Of a stretch of DNA of 33,351 bases, positions 9,849-20,545 are shown piece by piece. The notes under the pieces were generated by a model. It did not search any database and was not told where the DNA came from. It saw nothing but the letters and a program-made list of their open reading frames with translations. The DNA is from Mycoemilia scoparia (taxonomy: Eukaryota; Kickxellomycota; Kickxellomycetes; Kickxellales; Kickxellaceae): contig JANBPU010000174.1 in NCBI GenBank assembly GCA_027575805.1, forward strand, positions 1-33,351. Reading direction: 5' to 3'. The translations under genes were made by a program, and so were the position numbers. How positions within the stretch are numbered: position 1 is the stretch's first letter; each line of letters starts with the position of its first letter.

Positions 9849-10294
9849 ATACAAGAAGGGCTGCTGTACTGAGCAGACTCGAGAGAGAAGGAAATATATA
9901 TATACAAGTCTAAAAGCAAGGGAGGAAGAAGGGTGCTTACAAGTGATACCTGAAAAGGAGAGGTGGTGGTCGTTAAAATCAAAGGACAGGAGAGATACAC
10001 AGAAGGAAGAAGGGGAGGTTCGTTATATTTAAAAGACTGCAATCTTGGAGGAGGATACACGCTTTTGACTTGTATATTTTACAGGTGAAATTGTCGGTTC
10101 AGAGGGGAAAGAGAGAGAGAGAGAGCTGGCGGCGGGCATGGGAAAAGGATAGGTGGAATTACCGGCGTAGATATCACGTAAGAGGATGTTAGTTGGTGGA
10201 TTATATGTTGCACACAGACAAAGAAATAATAAATTTCTTTTCATTAAACTGCTTTCTGCAAACCACAGAAGTGTTTTTTTCGTTAAAGGTAGGT

Positions 10295-13200
10295 TTAGGC
10301 AACAGGGGGCACATCGCCATAGGAAAGGGGCTGAGTGGTTTGGCCGTCAGGCGTCACAAGCACGCCCCACTCGCGAGTCATTATAGAGCGGATTCGGTCA
10401 AAAGCCGCCGTTTCGCCCAATTCAATCGAGCGGCGGTACCATCCGAGCGCCTGTTCAATATCCTGGATGACGCCATGACCATGTTCGAAACAATGGCCAA
10501 GCCAGTACATGGCTGGTGGATGCTGGTGGTCTTGAGCCGCCATGCACAACCAACGAATGGCCTCGAGCTCATTGCGCTCGACTTCAACGTCGATGTACCC
10601 TTCGTCGACATCGTCTCCATCAGGGTTGATTTCGGAGGCAGTGGCTTCTGCAGCTTCGAGTAAAGCCAGGGCTAGTTTCTCCATCGCTCTGGCATGGCCA
10701 AGCTGAGCCGACATGCGGTACCAGCGGCAGGCTTCAGCAACATCCTGGGCTACACCCAATCCTTGAGCATAACAGGCGCCAATGTTGCACATGGCCCAGG
10801 AGTTGTTCTGTGAAGCAGCTTGGGAATAGAAGTGGAAGGCAAGCTGTGGGTTTTGTTCAACACCGACTCCTTCCTCGTAGCAGAATCCGACTGCATTCTG
10901 AGCCAATGCATTCCCTAGCTCGGCAGCAGCGTAGAACAGACGGAATGCCTCGACATCGTCCTTTTCGACTCCGACGGCATTCCGATAGCAGTACCCAAGA
11001 GAAAGAAGGGCAGGCGAGTGTTTGTCTGCGGCTGCCTTGCGATACCAAAACACTGCCAGCTGGGGATTGGGCTCAACGCCGGCCCCATTCTGGTAGCAAT
11101 ATCCAAGCGAATGGTAAGCATATGTGTTGCCTTGGGCGGCGGCTTGCTGGTACCACGAAAACGCAGTGGCCAAGTCCCGCTCGACACCCAGCCCATTCTG
11201 GAAACAGAACCCAAGGTTGTGCTGGGCCCGGGCATGGCCTTGCTCAGCTGCGCGGCAATACCAATTAACAGCCTGTGCTTCGTTGACTTCAACTCCAATT
11301 CCATACTGGTAGCAATATCCAAGATTGCATTGTGCCCAGGCATATCCTTGGCGAGCGGAGAGGGTATACCACTCGACGGCCTTGGGTTCGTTTTTGGGAA
11401 GGCCCAGTCCGTCTTCATTACAATATCCAAGAGAGTTCTGGGCTAGGGCATTACCAAGCTCAGCTGAACGACGATACCACAATACAGCCAACTCAATGTT
11501 CTGCTGAACCCCAAGACCATCTTCATAACAGTACCCAAGGTTATACATAGCAACAGGCTCACCTTGGTTAGCTGCTCGCTCATACCACTTGAATGCTTCG
11601 ACCTTATCTTCAACCACGCCATACCCCTCGCTGTAGCAGTAGCCTAGAATACCCTGGCCACGGGGATGGCCACCGTGAGCAGACAGCCAGTATAGTTCAA
11701 ACGCCCGCGTGGCATCAGCATTGGGAACACCGACCTGATTGTGGTAGCACAAGCCTAGTGCATACTGGGCAGCAGGGTGCTGGTATTCAAGAGCAGCCAT
11801 GGTCAGCCAAGCTACCATATTGCTGGGAGACTGATTGTCAACTCTACTCAGCCAATATTGGGCCTTTTGTTGGTCCATCGACACTCCCGAGCGTCCGTAT
11901 TTGTACAGAAATACCAAACGAACTTGAGCGAGAGGATTGTTGTTTTGCTCGGCGGACTGTAAGTAGAACCTTTCGGCGGCTACGCTATCGGATTTAACTC
12001 CCAGCCCAAACTCGAAACAGAATCCAAGGACTGCCAGAGCCAGGTACTGGATGGGCTGGTTGATTGGCTCGTTGGTGACTATGGCGGTTAGATGGGAAAC
12101 GGCGACACGAGGATCAGGAATCTTGTTGTCACGACCAAATAAGTATGTCTCTGCTAGTTGGTAATGCTCATGCATCTGCTCACTGCTCATAAGTCGCTTC
12201 TGTTGTTGAGCATTGGCGGAAGAAGTAGTAGCAGTATGCGTCATTGACGAAGTCGAATCCCGGGACTGGAACATTGATGGAATTGCTGATACTGGGCTGA
12301 ACATCGATGGAGAAGTGGCCGAGGTCGGCTCAGAAGCTGCAGAAGCAGAATATGGTGTTGAAATAGATGAAGATCTGTTCGAGAAAAATAGCTGGGTGGG
12401 CGAAAACGAAAACTTGAATGGAGAAGCCAAAGAATGGCGGCGACCACGACTAGTTACACCACCAGCTGACGCGGGCACATGGGTAGCATCCGAAGACACA
12501 ACATTGTCGTTGTTGCTGTTGTTGTTGTTTCCAAAAGTAAATCTCACAGTAGTGCTGTGGGCAGTTGCGGGTGGTTGAGGAACAGAGCTAGGCGAAAACA
12601 TAGGGCTATTGCTATGGCCTTGGTTCAATGGCGTCTGGGGAGGAACAGAGATTGATACACTCAACGAAGCATGATGACGATGACTGCTACCTTTCTTTGC
12701 ACTGCCAGCACTGGCGCCATGACGCTGAACTCCTTCGGAATTGCTGCTGGTGCTGCTTTGCTTGATACCGATGGAGCGGCAAAGACGACGACAAACGGTA
12801 GATGTAGACCTGCGGAATGTCTTGGTTGGACGGTTGGATTCACCATTGTTGTTGTTCTGTGACAGCGAAAGTCTGCGAATCTTTGTGGGTTTAGTTGAAG
12901 TTGTTGAAGTGGTTCCAATTCCCAGTCCTGAAAAGGCATCAATGATGGGACCAGAGGAAGTCGAAGCACGAGCTGTTGCAGAATCAGCATTGCCATCACA
13001 ATTTCTGGGTTTGTCTCTTCCATTTAGCGAATCCATATCTGATGAAATTCGGGCATCCGCAATTGCAACTTCAGTTTCGACATCAACCCACTCCTTAACC
13101 CATTGATCATCATCGTCATCATGATTCCTGTTTCCATTTATCATTGATGATGAGTTTGAAGATGAGCGGGAATTGCGGGAATGTCTGTTGTAGTTGTGAT

Positions 13201-15019
13201 GATGAAACTCGTTGGCGATTGGGCTTTCAACACAACTAATATTCCTCTTGCCATTGTTTGACGGAGGACTAACAATATTGTTACTACCACAATTAAAGGG
13301 ACGTGGAGACATTGGACCTGAAATGGCTGGCGATTGTGACGGAGGTGGTGGAATATTTTTAATCTCCATAATATCATCATTACCAGCACCAATGTTATTG
13401 TTATTATATGATGATGAGCCAGTACTGCTGTGGTTAGAATCATGAGATAGACGGACAGTGCGAGACATCATTTCTTCCTCTTCGATGAGGTCGGGAAGTG
13501 GTGAAAATAGGACACTGTTGTTTGGGATAGGAATGGCAGACTCGCTCATAAGGTGCCTTGAATTATTCTCATCATTGGATGTTGATGTTCCAGCACCACC
13601 ATTATTGCTTCCAGATGACGAAGATGAGGATGGCTGGGAAATAGACTGCCCCATTTCTGCGATCGGTGAAGATACTGGTGAAGCCATCTCAGGCGACGAT
13701 GAGTTATTTGGTGATGGCATGGATGATGGAGAGGGTGGTAAAGTAGAGGTTCCAATAGCTAAATGACCAGCAATTCGCTTATATAATCTCGAGGCAGGAG
13801 ATGTTGAAGTTGCACCACTACTTCCATTAGGGGTAGCAGCAGCAGTAGTTGAGCCACTACTATTACGACCTTGTGTTGCCTTAGCCATGCGTGATGATAT
13901 AGGCTGTGAACGACTATATGGTGGCATTGGTGGAAGGCTGTGTTGATTAATATGGCTAACACGAGTTTTTGAACTGCTCAGCATATTCATCTGACTCCTG
14001 TTGTCATTGTTGGGTGGTGGTGATGATGATGATGATGATGACTGTGTAGGTGAGGAAACATAGCCTTCATCCTGGTTGGAATTATCATTGTTATTTAGTG
14101 TTCCCGATGTAGAGAAACTGGGAGCAACACTAGCACCGTTTGATTTTGAAGACGAACCACTCGACGAGGCAATGGAATCCTGTCTAATCAGTGTCGTCTC
14201 CGAACTCAATGATAGAATATGACGTTGCCCTCCAGCCATCGAGCCAGCGACGACTGAATTTATAGACTGGACTGACTGTAATTGTTGCTTCTTTTCCGAG
14301 CTTTCAAATCCTACCACAGATGATGGGTTTGAAAGTGGTGATGAAGCGACGGTCATGTTGTTGCTACCATTAAATGAAAGCAAATGTGATGGTGAGTTGA
14401 AGTGATAACGGTACTGCTGACCAACTGTTTCAAAAGTTTCTGAAGGACTTGAATCGTCAGATAATGGACTCTGGAGCCTATTAACGTATTGACGACGTAC
14501 TCGAGAAAACAATTTCTTGGATTTGTTAATAAGCGTGTGCTGCTGCTGACCGTTGCTGTTGCTATTATCGTTGTGGTTTTCAAAGGTCGCTTGCGAATTG
14601 GTAGTAGAATTATACTTGGCAAAATTGCCACCAGGTGAAAGCCACTGCGGAGTCGATGGAGTCGGTGGCGCTCTGTTATTTAGAGCACGAGGTGGAACTA
14701 TGCGTCTACGACTGGCCACCTTGCTCAAGCTCTTTTTGTTAATATCTGTGTTGGTTGGGTAATTGTTAAAGTGGAAATTATCGTGACCACCACTATTCAT
14801 TGAAAATTCTGTCGTATTGTTGTTGTTGTTGTTGCTGGAAAGCCCCTTCGGTGATGCTGTTGTATAGATTGCTGAATGAGGACTTGACAAAGCTGTTGGA
14901 GACAACGACGAAGAAATGGTGATGGGTCTTAGTGAAAAAGTAGCAGAATTTGGAGTTGGAATAGGACCACCAAATGTAAAATGGCTATGCTGATGGTCTT
15001 GTGATGATGGATTAGACAT
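10295..15019 (-). CDS. Large Sel1-repeat (SLR) protein, 1574 aa
   Basis: A single-exon gene for a protein with two halves. Residues 1 to ~940 are low-complexity Ser/Asn/Thr/Pro-rich and predicted disordered. They include several basic-Ser motifs of the PKA/14-3-3 type, such as RRLS near 716 and RRHS near 860. From ~944 to ~1545 there are at least a dozen Sel1-like repeats of ~36 residues with the pattern A..NLGYCY.nGlGV..d...A..WY..AA. Proteins of this class (fungal Skt5/Chs4 and Dsf2 types, Hrd3/SEL1) are helical-repeat scaffolds for protein complexes. An assignment to chitin-synthase activation is possible but not shown; the C-terminus (GDVPPVA) lacks the CaaX box of Skt5. The start chosen is the first ATG. 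The frame extends 14 codons upstream through CTACTTTTACAG, which looks like a splice acceptor, so an intron in the 5' leader is likely. Confidence 0.92.
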   Translation of the reverse strand: MSNPSSQDHQHSHFTFGGPIPTPNSATFSLRPITISSSLSPTALSSPHSAIYTTASPKGLSSNNNNNNTTEFSMNSGGHDNFHFNNYPTNTDINKKSLSKVASRRRIVPPRALNNRAPPTPSTPQWLSPGGNFAKYNSTTNSQATFENHNDNSNSNGQQQHTLINKSKKLFSRVRRQYVNRLQSPLSDDSSPSETFETVGQQYRYHFNSPSHLLSFNGSNNMTVASSPLSNPSSVVGFESSEKKQQLQSVQSINSVVAGSMAGGQRHILSLSSETTLIRQDSIASSSGSSSKSNGASVAPSFSTSGTLNNNDNSNQDEGYVSSPTQSSSSSSSPPPNNDNRSQMNMLSSSKTRVSHINQHSLPPMPPYSRSQPISSRMAKATQGRNSSGSTTAAATPNGSSGATSTSPASRLYKRIAGHLAIGTSTLPPSPSSMPSPNNSSSPEMASPVSSPIAEMGQSISQPSSSSSSGSNNGGAGTSTSNDENNSRHLMSESAIPIPNNSVLFSPLPDLIEEEEMMSRTVRLSHDSNHSSTGSSSYNNNNIGAGNDDIMEIKNIPPPPSQSPAISGPMSPRPFNCGSNNIVSPPSNNGKRNISCVESPIANEFHHHNYNRHSRNSRSSSNSSSMINGNRNHDDDDDQWVKEWVDVETEVAIADARISSDMDSLNGRDKPRNCDGNADSATARASTSSGPIIDAFSGLGIGTTSTTSTKPTKIRRLSLSQNNNNGESNRPTKTFRRSTSTVCRRLCRSIGIKQSSTSSNSEGVQRHGASAGSAKKGSSHRHHASLSVSISVPPQTPLNQGHSNSPMFSPSSVPQPPATAHSTTVRFTFGNNNNSNNDNVVSSDATHVPASAGGVTSRGRRHSLASPFKFSFSPTQLFFSNRSSSISTPYSASAASEPTSATSPSMFSPVSAIPSMFQSRDSTSSMTHTATTSSANAQQQKRLMSSEQMHEHYQLAETYLFGRDNKIPDPRVAVSHLTAIVTNEPINQPIQYLALAVLGFCFEFGLGVKSDSVAAERFYLQSAEQNNNPLAQVRLVFLYKYGRSGVSMDQQKAQYWLSRVDNQSPSNMVAWLTMAALEYQHPAAQYALGLCYHNQVGVPNADATRAFELYWLSAHGGHPRGQGILGYCYSEGYGVVEDKVEAFKWYERAANQGEPVAMYNLGYCYEDGLGVQQNIELAVLWYRRSAELGNALAQNSLGYCNEDGLGLPKNEPKAVEWYTLSARQGYAWAQCNLGYCYQYGIGVEVNEAQAVNWYCRAAEQGHARAQHNLGFCFQNGLGVERDLATAFSWYQQAAAQGNTYAYHSLGYCYQNGAGVEPNPQLAVFWYRKAAADKHSPALLSLGYCYRNAVGVEKDDVEAFRLFYAAAELGNALAQNAVGFCYEEGVGVEQNPQLAFHFYSQAASQNNSWAMCNIGACYAQGLGVAQDVAEACRWYRMSAQLGHARAMEKLALALLEAAEATASEINPDGDDVDEGYIDVEVERNELEAIRWLCMAAQDHQHPPAMYWLGHCFEHGHGVIQDIEQALGWYRRSIELGETAAFDRIRSIMTREWGVLVTPDGQTTQPLSYGDVPPVA

Positions 15020-15109
15020 AATAGTTGTTGTGGTTGCTGTAAAAGTAGATTGGTAGTTCAACTATAGGCATCAGTATAGACAAATTGATCAAAGGTAAGG
15101 TGGTTGTAT

Positions 15110-15111
<2 letters not shown>

Positions 15112-15144
<33 letters not shown>
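15112..15144. repeat. (AG)n microsatellite
   Basis: An uninterrupted 33-base AG run about 95 bp upstream of the Sel1-repeat gene start. On the gene's sense strand it is a CT run, in what is probably the promoter or 5' leader. Confidence 0.95.
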
Positions 15145-15147
<3 letters not shown>

Positions 15148-18047
15148 TGGTAGTGGAAAGAACGTTCAGAATTGTAGACCTAATATAGCATCAATGGCGA
15201 TAACGAAAAAGATTGCGCGTTGCTGTTGCTGCTACTTAATAACAATTTTAAATTAATATACAGACAAGAAGGATGTGGTTAATACTGTTATTGCTGTTGG
15301 TAGTTGGCGGTTAACCAAATTGGCAATATATGTGGAAGATAGAGACGTGAGGGATTGCTTTGAGGAGGCTTATTTTGAATTAAAGACAAGAAACCAGCCT
15401 GTCAAAGAAAAGGTTAAAAATAATAAACAATAAGCCAAAGAATGAATGAAAAAAAATAAAGAAAGAAAGAAAGGGCCACACAAAGGGAGGATTTTGCGGA
15501 CCTTAGGGCTACAAAGACGAAAAATAAATATCTGAGCGTGTATTCCTCTTTGTAGGCCACTAAAAAAGGGAATAGTGTGTAGTGGGAATGTAATCTGGGA
15601 GATTATAAAAACCCAAATACGGCAGAGATAGCGTGTAGGATAAACAGGAAGTTGGAGAAGTAGTATATTACAGCGACACGCAAAAGAAGCCCCGAAAGCA
15701 AAATAAAAGTGATACAAGTAGGGCAAAAAAACCCAGTAAAGGCCGTTTGAGGTGGTTATGTGATGGATGTTTGGGAGAGATAAATATCAAATATAAAAGG
15801 AGTAGGGTATGTGTGATCAAAGAGAGAGAGAGAGATGTCCAAGAATAGTAATAGTAGTAGTAGTAGTAGGAAAGACGATAAAAGTAGAGAAATTTAAACA
15901 TAACAGCCCTCTCTCTCTCTCTCTCCCAAGGATGAAAATATGGCCGGGGACAAAGTTGTCATGGTGGCTGTATAAGGACAAGTTACAAATAGAAAGTCTG
16001 GAATGTCCTTAGAGAGAATATTTAGGGAAATATGTATATACACCACACACACACATAAGTTAATGGGGTGAAGAGCTAGCATGAATGGTCTAGAAACTAT
16101 ATATGCTATGCTACATAAAAAGAGTAGCCACCACCAACCACAACTGCCTAGCATACAAACAACAGCAGGGATTGCATGTATGCGTGTGTAAGTATATGAA
16201 TATTCGGTCCTTCTTAAACCGAAAAATCAATATTCAAAATGAATCGATTTAAGGCTTAGGAACCAACCATACAGAATAGCTGGTAATCCAAAGGAACAGG
16301 GGATGGGTCATTGGGCGATGATATAAAAGGAACTTTCAAATACTTACACGATAATGAGATATAAGCGGAATAGGTTGATAGGGAATGGTATAGGCGGCAC
16401 ACAGGCACAGAGATCAAAGTCTCAACGTATTTTGTGTGTGTTTCTGTCTTGGTAAGCGGAGTATAGGAAAGGTTCAATGGAGATAGCTACAGCAAATGTC
16501 GTAGGGTTGGCCAAACAGTATGTATGTAAGTATTTGAGTGTTACTTCTTGAGCAGAGGGATGGTCGAATACTACAATAACATCAAAGGTGGTCGTGATAC
16601 TGTTTTAGCAATATTCAATGCTAGAGCTACTACTACTACTGTTGCTGCTGCTTAGGCAATAGTTCTATGCCTGCTACGTAGTAGGCCTGCAGTACAAAAA
16701 TAAAGGAGAAAGGAGTGAGCCAGGCGAGTCAAAGTAAAGCAGTGGTCGTGGAGGGGAAAAAGAAAGGATGCAATAGCGAGAAAGAGAGAGAGAGAAAGCG
16801 TAACTGCGTTAGTGATTGAAAAAGAAAGATACTATAAGTGTGCAGAGTTTGGAGAAAAAGGAAATGTGGGACTTTAAAAAGAGAGTTGCTGCTTGGAATA
16901 GTAACAGACCAGACAGTCAGCTATATAAGTAGTAGTAATGGACTTTTAATGTCACACGCACCTTCAGTCTATACCCGGCCAGAGAGAGAAAAAATAGATC
17001 TGTGGTTGGGGGAGGACAACAGAGAGGAGAGGAGAGAGAAGTTATGGAAAGAATAGGTAAGCAGTAAGGTTTAGTTAGTGATTGATGATGAACAACTGAA
17101 CACAGGCTGAGATACCAGAATGAAGAATAAATGCTAGTGAGAGAACAAGCGAGTGACCAGAAGCCGTATTTGAATATTGTCTCAAAGGCAATAAACGAGC
17201 CTCCTTCGTCTATGAAGGCGGCTGTGGGTGGGGAGGGGTGAGGGGAATCCCTGTGGTCCAGCCAATTCACACTGAAAAAACACTGTCGACTCGCCCACAG
17301 CTACCAAATGCATGTACACTTGTCAGCCTTTTTTCAACTCTCTCTCTCTCACCCTCTGTGTATGCGCTGTATGCCTCAACCACCAGTAGCAGCAAAAACT
17401 ATAGCATATACAAAACCATAGAACAGTCTCAAAGTCCAGCAGTTCTGCCGGCCTGGAGAAAGAAGAGACTGCAATAAGCCAAATGCAGCGGCTCTTGCTG
17501 TATGTTCTGGGTCTCTCTCTCTCTCTCTTCATTGATAAATCGCTTTCGGACTGGGTGTTATTTATGCTGGTTGCTAATCTCACTTCGCCACCAGCAGTCC
17601 GGTGGTGGTGGTGGTGGTGGTGGAAGCTGCTACCATGCAGCAATTTATGTATGGCTTCATGTAAAGACAGACACTAGCCATCATCAAAAGCGCCCTGGGT
17701 TTCGCTCTAGAACCACCGTCAAAAGGATCTCTATTAGCGCCACCATGGGTTTTGTGTATAGCTGAATGAACAGAGAAGAAGAGCAGCACCTGTTGCTTGG
17801 TATTTCAATTTATGCTTAACCTCCCGTCATTTCCCACTGATGATTGATCTATCAAGCTTTATAGCAAAGCCATTTTCTCCCAACTCATCTGAGCTGTCTG
17901 CATGTATTTCGACTGCTCTGGCCAGGACAATTTGGCATCTCTACCAAAAGCGAGAGAATCTATATAGTATAAATTGGCAGTAGTAACCAAGTGGCGACTC
18001 AATTCTTCATATTTGTTCATAGCCAATTATTGTGAACTGCTTTTTAT

Positions 18048-18128
18048 GACGATGATGATGATGATGACTGTCAATGGAATGGTGGGGTTCACTTCATTAC
18101 GAATTTCAGTTCGTTCGTTCGTTCGTTC
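18048..18128. repeat. GAT and TTCG microsatellites
   Basis: A GAT trinucleotide run at about 18048-18067 and a TTCG tetranucleotide run at about 18110-18128. Confidence 0.9.
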
Positions 18129-19022
18129 ATAAAAACTGGTCAGCAACAGCATACAGATTCGATAAAGTTGAATCAATCCTGGAGACCAGCAATTGTCAGT
18201 TGCTGCCGTCCACTAATCCCCGCCCTCTGTCGACTGCATTCCATTCCATGTGTTGTATCCCTTATCCCAATCGCTGTTACATCTGCTTCTAACCGACTCG
18301 TCTATGTCTTCACCTTACATTTCTTTGCTATTTCTGGTGATGGTGGTGTTGATCTCTCTCAACTCTTACAAAGACAGCCTGACACTATTCTCTCTCACAT
18401 ACAATATTTCTTTCTAGCTGGCTGTATCGCTTCAATCAGAATGCAATTCAACTCTATTATTCAAGCTATTTTGTCATTACTAGTTTTGTTTTCAGGTACA
18501 TTGAAGAACACGCTGCTTGATCCCTTATAAACAACACCCAAATACAAACACACACATAGATTGTTGCCTAATAACAATAATAATAATAACAACAACAGTT
18601 CAAAACGAGGATTGGTTGGTGATAAGCAAAAATAATAAATAACAGCTCAACTCAACAATTGGATCCGGTCCAGAAGTCGATTCAGTTCTTTGGCTCGATT
18701 CGATTCAATAGTTTTTTTGGTATCGTTATAATACACTTATGCATGTGCATATTTCCACAATATGCATTGAGCAACAATGACTTACGAAGCGATCCAAGCC
18801 AATTGGATGTGGTGTCGTGGTTTTGTGTGAGTCGGTCTCACCAATCATTGACCCCACTTTTATTTACCAAAAACAGGGACCTTTAAATCGCTTACTTTGC
18901 TGTATAAACCATTGACTTTTGATGTATGTATGTGTATAAAGGCGGTTTGGGGGGTTTTTTTGTCTGCTAGCCTGTGACTGTAGTAAGGCAATGAAGGCCG
19001 AGACTACATACTTACCCCTACA

Positions 19023-19108
19023 TATGGGTAATAATTTTTGAAGAGCATCTTTTGAAGGTCAGTAATTATATGCGCAATCAAGTACTCACCCTTCGTTAAT
19101 TAACACAC
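19023..19108 (-). mobile_element. MITE copy 6 (~86 bp)
   Basis: Starts TATGGGTAATAATTTTTGAA and ends with CACCCTTCGTTAATTAAC. The interior AATTATATGCGCAATCA matches the family core as the reverse complement, so it lies in the minus orientation. It is shorter and more diverged than the others. Confidence 0.65.
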
Positions 19109-19699
19109 ATGTAGATAAACCTCTCAGCCTGAGATGTTAATATTATTTAATTGATGCAGTTCATTTTATCTATTTATGAGTTGATACTAGAATAAACTAG
19201 CTGTGATTTGTTGATTGATGCGGTTAGGCTCAAACAACATGATATTGGTGTGTGGTAAGATGATAAATGTGACCAGTACTGCTGGTACTTGGACCGTTTG
19301 TGTACAGCAAGTATCCTCATTGATAGGTCGTTATAATTACAACTTGCATTTTTGTTTGTCCTTGTGGACCGTTTGCGCCACAGAAATGATAGCTTATAAA
19401 ATCCCTTTCCTCAATAGCCATCTTTATAGCTGTTTATTTATTTGTGTTTTGGTAGTTTATGTATTAAATAAACAACATCGTGGACTTGAGCCATTTAAGG
19501 GCTGTGTTAATCATAACAATAGCGGTAATAGCTAGACGGTCTATATTGTTATTATTTATAAAGTTTGCTTTGGGTTCAAATCCATGGCGGATCATACCTT
19601 CTAAGTATATTACTAGAATCTAACAAAGGTCTCTCTGTCTTTCCACTGAGCCCACAAATGTATCAATATTTGTGTATTGCAACCAACGCCATTTAAATG

Positions 19700-19798
19700 G
19701 CAGATAATTTTTGACGGGTGGATATTTGATAATCAACTGTGGTTGTGTCTATCATCATTGGCAGCCTCCAAAAGACACCCGTCAAAAATTATCACCCA
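19700..19798 (+). mobile_element. MITE copy 7 (~99 bp), best preserved
   Basis: GATAATTTTTGACGGGTG (19703-19720) is perfectly inverted at 19776-19793. The 55-base interior carries the family core (CAACTGTGGTTGTGTCTATC, then CATTGGCAGCCTCCAAAAG). A perfect 18-bp inverted repeat suggests the youngest or best maintained copy in the window. Confidence 0.85.
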
Positions 19799-20545
19799 AA
19801 TTGTTTTAATAAACTCGCTATGATCCTACTCTCTTAGTGGACATAGATTTAACAATAAAGCAATATATTTTATTCAATCTTTAATAGTTGTCAATATCCA
19901 GATCATCATTCTATATTTGGATCTTCACACACATATACATTGGCATTGCTTTTAAGGATACTAGCACATCTTTACTCAACTCTACACTCCTTTTTGTTAA
20001 CCGAAGGAGATATATTAAACTTTGCTGTTGTGTTTGTTGTGCTGCATTTATTTTTATTGTTCATTGGGCTATAGATAAACGCTAACAAATGGCTCTCTAT
20101 ATTTTATACAAATTGAGGCTTGTATATTCTTGTTTATTAAAATGATCTCTGGATGTAAGGGTATTGTGGTATGGCTATTTATGGATCACTATAAGCTTAA
20201 AGCACATGCAACTGTTCATTTGTTTACTTTCTCAGATAAATAAACAAGCCAGCCAGTTTTGAGAACAGATAAAAGCGCATTCTAGTTTAAGCTTAATACG
20301 TCGGCCGAGCCGTTTGTTTTATAAGGTTTGTGGATACAACAAGCAGTTTCTAAATCGATAAAAACTAGCTCTTTTCAATTAGCCACACTGATAATAACAG
20401 CCGGAAACTTACTTTAAGCATATTTATACTTCTGCTGGGCTATTGTTTTGTTTTCAAACAATAGATACAAATATTGTACAAATAATTGATTCAGAATTAG
20501 GTTTTACTGCTGTTCAAACAAATAATTTCATTATTGTTTCTAGTT

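Larger units (their letters stand above)
8253..10294. other. Intergenic region carrying a MITE cluster
   Basis: About 2 kb between member B and the Sel1-repeat gene. The left part is the promoter of member B. Positions 8827-9848 hold four MITE copies. Positions 9400-10290 are AT- and GA-rich 3' flanking DNA of the Sel1-repeat gene, with open frames of biased composition that I do not regard as genes. Confidence 0.55.
15020..20545. other. 5.5-kb gene-free region upstream of the Sel1-repeat gene
   Basis: This is the longest stretch without a convincing gene. The part at 15.1-17.4 kb is strongly purine-rich on the plus strand (many GA tracts, e.g. 15112-15144 and ~15816-15834) with a CT tract at ~15907-15925. 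It reads as the pyrimidine-rich promoter/leader of the minus-strand Sel1-repeat gene. The rest holds GAT and TTCG microsatellites near 18.05-18.13 kb, two MITEs at 19.0 and 19.7 kb, and the 3' flank of MLH3. Short open frames in it are compositionally biased and were not accepted. Confidence 0.55.

Noticed and set aside
9536..10060. 174-codon minus-strand frame downstream of the Sel1-repeat gene
   Set aside because: Composition is driven by GA/TA-rich simple sequence (strings of Ile, His, Leu, Ser, Pro), it overlaps MITE copy 5, its start context is poor, and no motif is present.
10193..10663. Plus-strand frames of 60-156 codons within the Sel1-repeat gene
   Set aside because: They lie antisense to a clear repeat-protein gene and mirror its periodicity.
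16917..17643. Minus-strand frames of ~106-117 codons
   Set aside because: Biased Ser/Leu/Tyr/His composition from GA and GGT tracts, with no recognisable domain.
18074..18530. Overlapping plus-strand frames of 72 and 120 codons
   Set aside because: No coding character or motif; they span the TTCG microsatellite region.
19525..19590. tRNA-like A box (TAGCTAGACGG) and B box (GGTTCAAATCC) about 45 bp apart
   Set aside because: The T-arm and acceptor stems do not pair, so it is not a tRNA gene. A decayed tRNA-derived SINE is possible but unsupported.
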